This document shows positions 54,930-64,000 of a DNA stretch of 64,000 bases, in pieces. This stretch comes from Hermatobates lingyangjiaoensis (taxonomy: Eukaryota > Arthropoda > Insecta > Hemiptera > Hermatobatidae). Made by a program: the position numbers and the translations under genes. The notes below the pieces were generated by a model. It did no database searches and was not told where the DNA came from. It saw only the letters and a program-made list of their open reading frames with translations. The stretch is taken from contig JAPFBL010000001.1 in NCBI GenBank assembly GCA_026182355.1, forward strand, positions 1,736,001 to 1,800,000, given 5' to 3'. How positions within the stretch are numbered: the stretch's first letter is position 1; the number at the start of each line of letters is the position of its first letter.

Positions 54930-54990
54930 TCAAAATTCCAGAAGAGCAGAGTAAAAAATTTGGAGCGGTCTACACTCAACTTGATATAAG
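54930..54990 (+). repeat. Family I tail-like phrase (copy 2)
   Basis: AAAAATTTGGAGCGGTCTAC then ACTCAACTTGATATAAGTAA parallels the 50.2-kb copy; similarity is limited to about 45 bp. Confidence 0.4.
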
Positions 54991-54994
54991 TAAA

Positions 54995-55670
54995 CATAAT
55001 GTAAAACTCGATGACAATTCATTTAATGTTGATATACTTTGATGGGACTACTATCCAAAGTTAATAATTAATTGAATGACGTCATTGATTTGAATGTGGT
55101 TATATCCATTTTTCAGTTATATGAAAATAGCACAATTTTTCTTAAACGACGTGACCATTTACAGGAAATCGGACTTAATAGTTGTCATATTGGGCAATAT
55201 ATCCTCTTGAAATATTCAATAAATTTTTATCATGCAATAATCATATTAAAGTAATGCATAATGTAAAAGTTGAATTGTGTAAAATCGCTCACCAAACCTG
55301 GAGGTTTCATTTGGTTCACGTTTTGGAAGGAAGAACAAGAATGTAGCTTTTGGCCTCCTTCAAACGTGCCCAAAAATAATATTGTTCTTTCCCACTCCAT
55401 CAATTATATTTGGTGCAACTTAAGAATATTTAAAATATTTTCGATATACATCTAACCAGCCATTTGAACCCAGGCGTCATGAGAGGCCAAAAATGTATTC
55501 AATGAACATAAAAACTTAAAAATCCGTCAAAATAAAAAAAAATAATTTTTTATTACCACTAGGATTTATAGCGATCAACGAATGCAATGAACACGCATAT
55601 GTTAAAAGAAGCATCCTTTAAATGTATTGGTTTAGTAGTATAACTTTTTTGTTTTTTGATTTCAAATGCT
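54995..55670. other. AT-rich DNA enclosed by the inverted repeat
   Basis: Two 60-codon frames lie here without recognised domains. A small mixed segment is at 55280-55390. Confidence 0.38.
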
Positions 55671-55739
55671 GAAGCGGGACATACAGTTCAATATCCTCTC
55701 CGAGAGACAACTACTCAGAGTTCTTCGCCCTCTATTTTT

Positions 55740-55856
55740 TGACACAACCCTCGACATTTCATTCAGCAAATAAAAATATCACTCAAAACTTGGCTCATCT
55801 TGTCCGCTTCTAGAACGCAAACAAACTTTCTTCATTCCCATCAGAACACTGACAGT
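55740..55856. repeat. Inverted repeat, right arm (about 117 bp)
   Basis: Counterpart of 54508-54622; see that entry. The sequence just inside each arm is different, so this is a bracketed pair and not one large palindrome. Confidence 0.93.
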
Positions 55857-55941
55857 TTCCTTGTATAGGTCCTAAGGCAGATAACTGATAACAATTCAAA
55901 AGTCAATCTGAGAGCTTCAGAAGAAGCTCTTATTAGTCTTT

Positions 55942-55943
<2 letters not shown>

Positions 55944-56012
<69 letters not shown>
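55944..56012. repeat. (GA)n microsatellite
   Basis: Long GA run with a few ATAGA interruptions at its left, about 90 bp beyond the right arm of the inverted repeat. Confidence 0.95.
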
Positions 56013-56013
<1 letters not shown>

Positions 56014-56014
56014 T

Positions 56015-56395
56015 GTGCTCCTGGTCTTAACCTCAATCGTTGATTTACCTTTTATTTATTTTAATTCATCTTTTGTTTACTTCATTATTTTTATTTTTGT
56101 TTGGGTTTTTTACTTGTGCTAATAGTTTTTGTTTTCATTTTTTATAATTTATTTTGCTTTTATTTCTTTATCTATCCTTGCTTCCCATCCCTCCGTAAGT
56201 TGGCTACACTGTTTGAATGTTTCTTCAAGACCACCGTCCAGTCATGGTCTAACTGCGGAGAGACTCGTTTCTATCCTCCTGATGATATATTTAAATAATT
56301 CATTTGGTTGAATGGTGTAAATTTTAAAATTGTGTGTTTAGTAGAATATATATTCACTACTCAATGACTAAATAAGTGAGAAAGAAACGCCTGAA
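56015..56395. other. T-rich stretch without supported features
   Basis: Two overlapping plus-strand frames at 56101-56311 are phenylalanine-rich translations of T-rich DNA. Confidence 0.42.
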
Positions 56396-56399
56396 GAAT

Positions 56400-56830
56400 G
56401 TAGCGCCCTCCAGTAATATAACCCTTTAATAGTCATGTGAAGGGAACACAGTAGAAGTTAAGAAAAGAGCATACACATCAAGAGGGCAATGATCGAAAAG
56501 GACTATTGTCTTTCGTTGGAATAATGACAAGTCCCACCAGAAAGCCATCATTGTCTCGGTTAAACATTTCAATAAACAATTAGCTTGAGGGCCGAAAAAA
56601 AGAGAATATTTGACAGATAATGAATGAATGGCCGTGATGAATGCCAGACCAGGACATCTAAACATTGGTGATCATTGTACCCACTGGCATTAGCTACTGA
56701 ATCAGTCACCCGCCTGGTGGCGCTCAACATGCACACTGCACTTGCTAGGGCAGGCTAATTCCAGTATGCGACTCTTACCCTCGTCATTCAATTCCCCACA
56801 CTTTTTCAGACAACTCAGCACATGACTTTC
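56400..56830. promoter_or_regulatory. GC-richer unique island 19
   Basis: Mixed-composition block with GTCACCCGCCTGGTGGCGCT near 56706-56725. The minus-strand 79-codon frame across its left half is not recognised. Confidence 0.28.
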
Positions 56831-56839
56831 TTTCGGTTG

Positions 56840-57235
56840 ATTTTCGATTTGTGGTAGATTTTTGTTATTTACATTCTTGGAATTATATGTCTAACAGTTG
56901 AATCAAAGAAAAAAAAATCCAAATCAAAAACAAAAAAAACATGGTAAATTTAACTTTGATTTTGAAATATATTTGATGAATATGCTTAAGATGGGAATTG
57001 AAAAGTAGTAGCATCAATCTATGCTTTAATATTGATAGTACCAGCTTTTTTTTGTACATCTTTTTTATTGTATTAATATGAACATTCCAGTCTGTTGGGA
57101 CTTATTTATTAGTAATACATTACAATTAATAGTTACTATATATTTGTACTACCATTCATAAGTACTACCAAATGGAGAAGAAACAGTAGAAATATCTATA
57201 ATCTTAATTTTTGGAACTACATGATAGTCGCGCAC
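56840..57235. other. AT-rich stretch without supported features
   Basis: No recognised element. Confidence 0.42.
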
Positions 57236-57239
57236 TGAT

Positions 57240-57860
57240 TTTAGTCATTACTACCCAAGAGAGGACCTGGCCTATGGTAGCGGAATTTTTATACCATTGA
57301 GAATATCAATCTGTGAGTAAAGAACGAATAGATGAGTCTTAACACGAAACCAGACTTACCAGGGAGAGTCAACACTGATGATGAGTCATGAACCTTCCAG
57401 GACGACCCGGAGAGCAAACATCAGTTCTTTCATCAGTATTGCCGAAGACCATGGCCAAAGTAACGTGATCGGACATTGTCCGCTGCGAATTCTTGCCATA
57501 GGCCACCCACTATTGAGTTTACTTCGTTTCGTACCCGAGGAGTCCAGAGTTTGTTAGTGAAACTTGTAGCTGCTCAAGATGACAATTGCTCTGATTACAA
57601 TGCACTGAGCATCCAACAGATCAACGTAGATAAGAACATCATATTCCTGGAGTAACCATTCCACTCACTTACACCTTGCGAATAGAAATATTTTGTTTAT
57701 ACTCCAGGTTCCAGGAGGTCATCACGGGGATCTACTGTTTTGAATGTATCAAATATTTAAAGCACTTGACACCAAATAGATCCTTCATGGCAAATGGGAA
57801 GATTTAAATGCCATTGCAGTAATTTAAGCACCCAGGCTTCACTCAAAGACCAAGCTGCCA
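57240..57860. other. High-complexity segment of unknown nature (island 20)
   Basis: About 620 bp of balanced, non-repetitive sequence unlike the AT-rich flanks. Translations in several frames show short protein-like runs (for example HGKWEDLNAIAVI and SDYNALSIQQINVDK) broken by stops, so a decayed coding region is possible. No family could be assigned. It could equally be a conserved non-coding island. Confidence 0.3.
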
Positions 57861-57869
57861 TTAAACTTT

Positions 57870-58665
57870 ACATTAAATATCAATAAAAACACTAATTGAA
57901 ACAGTCTGAGCTGTATACTGTCTATTTTTGGTACAAAAGGACATACGAAAGTAGAAGATAAAAGACAAATGACTGAAAAAACGCAGGACAACAAGTACGT
58001 ATGCAGTGAGGATTGCCAGAAAGAAATGCTTCAAGAAAAATGGTCGAATCAAATTATTGTAATTTCAATGAACCTATAGAATGTAATTAAATAACTAAAT
58101 AATTCATTGTATGATCAACTACTTTTACTTTTAAGCTTGAGTATATTTTCATAAAATCATGCTAAGGAGATGCATAGTTTTTCATTTATATAAACTACTC
58201 AATTTGATTAAACCAAACCATTACGCAATGCCTTTCAGAATCACCAAATTTATATTGCAAATACTTTTCAGAGATTATCTATTCCGTATAAGTTTAAGTT
58301 CCAATTCAAAGATTGATATTAAAACTCGGTTAATGTTTTTTTTCATTTCCTTGAATTCGAAAAACTTATCACTCATTTTCAAATATAATAATCTTGCTCG
58401 TATACAACTATCATAAGAATTATAATCGTTACTAATTAGCGATAGTCCGATTTTAATTCTGAACTCCTTGTAACTTATTAAATTCCAAAAGTATTATAAC
58501 TGTAATAAATCATAATAATGAAGCGTAATCGTGTGGTAATATAAACAAATACTTGAACAAACTGAAATGATATTTCATCGGAATGAAACTCCCTAAGTCG
58601 ACAAAAAATAAAACGTTTGTAGTATTCAACAAGTAACTAGAATTATAAGTGCAGTAAATTGTGAC
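57870..58665. other. AT-rich stretch without supported features
   Basis: An 85-codon frame at 58159-58416 has no recognised domain. Confidence 0.4.
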
Positions 58666-58669
58666 TTGA

Positions 58670-59370
58670 GACCTTGACAGCGAAGGCAAGTCGGTTGTGA
58701 CGGTAAGGAGGGCGTGTTGGTCGAGAAGGAAATAACCGCGGTAGGACTACGTAACTTAGCCAGAACGGTAGTCCAAATCTACAAGTCAATTTGTAAATCT
58801 CATCAACCGCTTGTTTCTCTTATAACTTTCAATTAGGATACGAAAAAAAAAAGAAAGGAAAAAACGAATCATCCCTCAGCCACAATTACGAAGGCATAAT
58901 ATATACAAGGATCTGGTGAGCGGGCATTCCCATTAGAAGAACCAACAAGCTCTGCGATTGAATCCTTGATGAACGGCTGAGATACCATATCGTTTATTAA
59001 CCGATATGCCCAAGGATGCTTCTTTATTACCAATTACAAGCGGAAATAGGAATAGGGCCCAGCTCTAAACAAATAAATATGGACCACTTCGACAGCTAAT
59101 TCTAGAATATCTAATGACTCCCGGAGCCAATCTACAATAAATAAAATAAACAATTATTGGGAGTGGCGTGTAAATGAAGGGAGGAGAGGGCGTGCTACCG
59201 TGGAGAGCTGGCTTCAGGAGTTAATACAGCCTGAGATTTATAGGGCCTCGGAATCCGCTCTGCATCCCAACACAATTAACGAAAATTAGAACTGTCCGCG
59301 ACCGCACCACCCCAGACTCTTAGATAAACAATCACAAGCTCTCCACTCCTTCAATGAATATTTTAAACGT
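58670..59370. promoter_or_regulatory. GC-richer unique island 21 (two parts)
   Basis: A small GC-rich patch at 58670-58760 and a larger block at 58900-59370. The block has many intact-looking words (CCATATCGTTTATTAACCGA, GATTTATAGGGCCTCGGAAT) and no coding signal. One of the strongest candidates for conserved non-coding DNA. Confidence 0.33.
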
Positions 59371-59870
59371 AATAAGCAAAGACAACATTGTTGGTAAAAT
59401 TTATCCACGAAAGCCAATTAAAAGTTGAGACAAACCAATCTATCAGCATACTAGTAACTTCAATCTCTGTTACACTTAACTTTGAATTTTACAATATTTA
59501 AATATTGAAACAAAGTTTTTAAACGCAACTATGAATAAAAGAGGTTGGAATGTATCTTTGGAAACATCATCTCGATCAGTATCTGAGTGTAAACCATGAT
59601 TTCATGACGTGGTTCATTGCCATGGCACATATCTACATGAGTATAAGACTAGATTCGGTACCGATTCCATTGCTGAACAGAAGTTTTTAAAATACCATAC
59701 CAGTATTTTACCTATAGAGTAATATCAAACTATTTAATTATTTTAAAGGAGAAAAAGCTATAAATAAATAATTTCTAAAGAAATGTGGATTCCAAATAGA
59801 GCTTTTAAGAGAAATACAGTTCTGAAACTATTTTCACACCCTTGAATATCACTAATCTTATTGTATGGCT

Positions 59871-59975
59871 ATAACACATGAAATCATGGCAATCGGATCA
59901 AAATTCCTACATAGAAATTGTTGTTAGATATTTTAATGCTTTCTAATTTAGACATTTTATTTCATTATTAAATTA
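59871..59975. repeat. Dispersed direct repeat, copy 1 (about 105 bp)
   Basis: Aligns along its length with 62383-62484: ATGAAATCATGGCAA, GATCAAAATT, TTAGATATTTTAATGCTTTC and TTATTTCATTATTAAAT in order. Roughly 85% by eye. Family unknown. Confidence 0.8.
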
Positions 59976-59979
59976 CTCG

Positions 59980-60365
59980 AATATATAAATATCATATAGT
60001 ATGCTTACCATATTAATTTTTCTATTCCAGTAAAACATATTTAATTTAAATCAATATGAAGGTACTTCGCTATTCTTTTAAAAACAATTGGTTTATTTCA
60101 CTCAGTTAAGGGGAAATCAATAAGAAATTGAAAGAATTAAGGAAACTATCACTAGTGCTCTACTCTTCTACCAGAGATACTATACGTTACCAAAGCAACA
60201 GAACCCAATTTTGGCAACGAAAAAAAAAACTTAAGTACCTAGACCTATGGAAGTAATGGAATATGAAAATCCATGAAAATATCACTATTATTTACCATAT
60301 TTATTACATGAGCTAAAAAACTTGTGGATTCAAAATGATGTTTGACAAATTTTTATGAAATGCTT
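59980..60365. other. AT-rich stretch without supported features
   Basis: No recognised element. Confidence 0.42.
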
Positions 60366-60369
60366 TATC

Positions 60370-60710
60370 TTAATTACCAGGGTTAGCGACTTGAAAGAGA
60401 CAATCCGACTTGATCAAAATATCGTAAAGAGGCAGTAGAGATAAAGAAGGAGATAGCGGTTTTTTCGTGGGGAGGCATGATGGTAGAGATGCAGGTGCTA
60501 TCTGACTCGACTATCCGTTTGTTATAAATATGTTAATAGCAGGATGGCCTGAGACGCAGGTGTGCTAATATTACACCTGCTGTCTTGTTGTCCCCGGCGA
60601 TAATCAAACCGTGCCTTCCAAACGACCCTCGCCCATGCTGGAGCGCCATAAGTCACCACCAACAGTAGTCCCACACTCCAGCTGAACTATAATCAAGATA
60701 CATCCCCTGA
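60370..60710. promoter_or_regulatory. GC-richer unique island 22 with palindromic E-box pair
   Basis: Contains GCAGGTGT (60556-60563), 9 bases, and its exact reverse complement ACACCTGC (60573-60580), giving two CAGGTG E-boxes in mirror orientation. GC-rich single-copy DNA follows to 60690. Snail- or bHLH-type factors bind such words; the assignment is inference. Confidence 0.35.
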
Positions 60711-60719
60711 TCAACTGAT

Positions 60720-62375
60720 AACAATATCTTCAGCAAACAGCATTTCTTTTTTTAAAAAAAAAAATTATTCAAATCAAGTATACCTATCAATTAATATTGA
60801 AAAAAAAATATTGGAGCCTTTAGCGTAATACTTATATTTTAATTCAAGGATATCAAAAGCTATAGAATATTAACCTTTTTTTTAACCTTTCAAGAACTAA
60901 TCTACAAGCATGATTCACGTGAAAACCTTGAAATGTTCCCTCTAATTAAAAGAACATGAAAACCAATGATTATTAATTAAACAACAAAATGCAATTATAA
61001 CAATCCTGCAAGAACTGCGAATTAGGAAACGCACGCAAAATCACTACTGAACTGTGTAACTACAAAATAATGTAAAATTTTTTTACATCAAATCAAGTAA
61101 TAAAGTTTGTATTTAATATAATTTGTCCCATTAAAAAGGAGAAAATGTTGCCCTTTACCGCAAAATGTTAAAAATATTTTTTATTATACATGAGTTCTAT
61201 AAAGGAAACTAAATAAATACAAACAATAAGTTCTCAGACTTACAGCATAAATTTTTTAATCAGGTAACCATTCGGTTTAATGAAGAAGAATAGAGGACAG
61301 ACTCAGGATCGGTAGAACGATGGTGCGAGACCCACTGTCCATATAAGACTTTCGTGTTTCATTTATTCAGGAGCTTTATGTCTATAAGTGACCCTGTCAC
61401 TGCCTCTTGGGCTACTTTGCTCATTTAGTATTCCCTTATCTTTTAATATTTACTACTAAGTCATCGCAAATGCATAACTGATCCGAATTAATAAATTATT
61501 ACATTTTAACAGGAAGAGCTTAGCAAACGGAAATTTAAATAGAACATTGAACTATTAGAAATTAGGAATCCTAAAACAAATTTTCCACGTTTTAAAAACA
61601 ATGTTTCTAGAAACAAGACAATATAAATAGTTACCAACATTAAGAACAATTATTATATAAATAAACACATTACTTCCAATCAGATGACAGAAAAATAAAA
61701 TTATAAAAATAACAATTTATTGAAGATTAAAATAATAGTTTACTAAAGAATTACAAATTAAAAATAAAATTATCTCCAGTCTATATTACTGTTCATAAAA
61801 TTGTGTTAAAAATAAAGATCCATCTTTACATAACATTGGCTAAAAACATTGAAGTTTCAGGTTCAATTAAACGCAATACAATTTACCCTGTTAATAACCA
61901 GTCCCACTGTTTATTGTTTTTTCATTTGCACATTTTCTGCAGGTTTTTTACGGTTTTTTACATTTTTACGGAAAAACATAATTTTGAGAACTAAATGATG
62001 GTTTTATGAAAGGAAATAACATCGCACTTAATTGTAACCAGCAAAATAAGTGCTTGAGCTAGCCATCCAACAATTGAATCAGATACTGAGAGATCATTTT
62101 AAATGACCTTCGAAAACAATTATCATCTTATTATTGCTTATTATTACCATCTACTGCTTGAAAATATATGTGAAATAAATGCAATTATAAGACGGGTGCA
62201 GCGACTGTTGTTTGCAGGCAAACACTTTAACTGAATCCAAACTATACAATGCATTTTCCAATACTATTTCTTTTTAATTCAACAGAATGCATTTTCTTAT
62301 ACTTTTGCTTTCTGAAATTCACCTCTCAGTGACTGAAGACACTTCCATTCATTCTTATATTCATTTACCCTTTAA
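60720..62375. other. AT-rich stretch without supported features
   Basis: Short frames only; a mixed patch at 61270-61430. Confidence 0.42.
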
Positions 62376-62382
62376 ATGAAAT

Positions 62383-62484
62383 ATAACCAATGAAATCATG
62401 GCAAATGGATCAAAATTTGCATATAGGAATTGTTATTAGATATTTTAATGCTTTCTAATTCACATATTTTATTTCATTATTAAA
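62383..62484. repeat. Dispersed direct repeat, copy 2
   Basis: Homologue of 59871-59975. Confidence 0.8.
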
Positions 62485-62489
62485 TGAAA

Positions 62490-62955
62490 TAATGTGTGGT
62501 ATGCTCTGATTTCCATACCACAGGGTTTTACGATTGTGTTTCTAGCGAATCATCTCATACGTAGCCAAAAGTTTGAATGCGTGGAGAATGAATCTTAATT
62601 GAACTAAATGTTTACAATAAACGAATATATGTTGTGTTTTATTTTCGAAGTATAATATTATGTATTTCAAGAGGGTAACATGTATGACCTATAATAGAGC
62701 TGATAAATGAAACATGAATTATGGTAATCCATAACCAGTAATATAAATTTGATTCGTCTTCAAGAATTCCAAAGACTCTAAAAAAACACAAAGATACTCT
62801 GTAATTAAATGAATAGAGATAGCAGAAAATAAATGGGGACGGGCGTTTCTCTGGAACTTGTAAGTTAAGAGTCAACCTTGATGGTATATTTTATACTAAA
62901 GAGTGTAATTATACAGCAGTGCAGGTTAAGGCAAAGTTAAGTAATAAAAGGAAGT
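62490..62955. other. AT-rich stretch without supported features
   Basis: A 78-codon minus-strand frame at 62875-62639 has no recognised domain. Confidence 0.4.
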
Positions 62956-62959
62956 AAGT

Positions 62960-63165
62960 GAAATGAAGTCGTCAGAAATGCGAATGCCATTTGTAAACAT
63001 ACATGTATGATAAGTGCAATAAAGGATGCAGAACAATGGAAATAGGCAAGGAGGTAGGAGGGTTGGAGTGAGTGGGAAAGCATTGGGGGGTGAAGGCAAG
63101 ACGAAGAGGGAAGCAGGGTGAGAGGGGGCTTTGAATTAGCATAGAACACGACGCTGGAGATTGGA

Positions 63166-63202
<37 letters not shown>

Positions 63203-63350
63203 AAGCAAGCGCTCTCCACCAAATCCCCTCTTGGAGACCTCTCGAAGGATGAACAGTGGGGCCTGAGCCAACGACGCCCAGAGGCTCCGGCTAATCACTG
63301 CACAACGTGTGGTATGAGTGGCCAAACATCATGTGCGTAGCATCAGTCAT
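62960..63350. promoter_or_regulatory. GC-richer unique island 23 with embedded (GA)n
   Basis: G-rich block, then a (GA)n tract at 63168-63200, then a high-complexity GC-rich part to 63350. The 117- and 88-codon minus-strand frames owe their length to the GA tract and G-rich bias and are not recognised proteins. Confidence 0.32.
63168..63200. repeat. (GA)n microsatellite
   Basis: GA run within island 23. Confidence 0.93.
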
Positions 63351-63359
63351 GAGATCACT

Positions 63360-64000
63360 GGTACAAAGATAACGTAAGAGCTATACCAAACCACCGTGCA
63401 TAGAGACACCTCACATGTTACATGAAAACATCTCACAGTATTTTCACGACATTCCTTCACCAGTCTTGAAAGAAATGTACAAAACCATAACGGCAACATG
63501 AGATTGTATTAAAAATTCGTATATGTGGATCATCACAAGTTGAAGCTACATTATCAACAATTTATTTTACAGTAATTTTTATTACTTAATAATAATAATG
63601 ATAATGAAACAAATGATCAAGATGTTGCATCCTGCTTTAAATTTCAAAATAAATTCTTAGTTTTAAAGTTGTAGATTTAAATAAAATTACGATAAATAAA
63701 CTTAAGGTATAAAACAAAAAAATCTGGACAGCAAAAAGTTTACAAAAGTTTTAATGTTTTAATTGAATGCGTGTTATTCAAATATTAATTAAAAATAATA
63801 CTAAATTTTTCATGTAAAAAATGAATACCATGTGGAAAGAAAAATGTTGCATAAAAGATGAGATTGAGGCAAATTTTCCTTGGATGACAATATGTTACTC
63901 TTTTGCGTATCATTCATGCTATAGCCAATATAATAGTCAACAAAAATATCTTAGACCTGATTGAGTAATTTTAGCCAATTTTATTTCGCAATGTTGAATT
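63360..64000. other. AT-rich stretch without supported features
   Basis: A short (AAT)n near 63588-63604; otherwise nothing recognised up to the window end. Confidence 0.42.

Overview
This window looks like AT-rich intergenic (or very long intronic) DNA from a metazoan with a repeat-rich genome. By eye roughly two thirds of the bases are A or T. An invertebrate, possibly an arthropod or chelicerate, is my best guess. The guess rests on the mix of Penelope-like retroelement (PLE) debris, hAT debris, a tRNA-derived SINE, a Jockey/CR1-type LINE scrap and long (TA)n and (GA)n tracts. No sequence pins a species, and the assignment is low confidence. I found no convincing host gene. The longest open frames are 165 and 161 codons, neither has a domain I recognise, and every recognisable protein-like stretch is a decayed transposable-element fragment.

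The mobile DNA falls into recognisable groups. (1) Penelope-like elements dominate: one decayed protein-coding copy with a GIY-YIG-type endonuclease remnant lies at about 37.5-38.5 kb. Many short non-coding PLE-type tails lie at 2.8-4.0, 12.2, 13.5, 16.5, 19.0, 28.5, 33.0, 35.0, 38.6-39.4 and 46.7-47.4 kb. These tails share a compact motif (CTGANGA, a short stem-loop, GAA, a palindromic hexamer or tetramer) that reads as a hammerhead-ribozyme-like fold. In four sequence families the outer stem changes on both sides and stays paired. Several tails sit head to head as foldback elements, and most are bounded by (TA)n runs. (2) hAT elements: two non-autonomous elements at 10.7-11.2 and 12.6-13.1 kb, each with terminal inverted repeats and a 7/8-matching 8-bp target duplication; a broken BED-finger transposase start at 32.1-32.3 kb; and lone or uncertain ends near 33.5-34.0 and 48.75 kb. 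(3) One SINE at 43.56-43.89 kb with pol III boxes and a 13-bp target duplication. (4) A LINE reverse-transcriptase C-terminal scrap at 1.3-1.9 kb. (5) Unassigned dispersed repeats at 6.1-7.6, 20.7-21.3, 25.9-27.2, 51.0-51.8, 59.9 and 62.4 kb.

Between the repeats, more than 20 short islands (about 150-700 bp) of higher-complexity, GC-richer, apparently single-copy sequence recur every few kilobases. Three of them contain or adjoin (GA)n tracts, one has a spaced palindromic pair of CAGGTG E-boxes, and one is linked to a recent inverted duplication (54.5/55.8 kb). My reading is that they could be conserved cis-regulatory islands in a gene desert, but only cross-species alignment or chromatin data can show that. 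The remaining sequence is AT-rich, low in information, and without features I can support.
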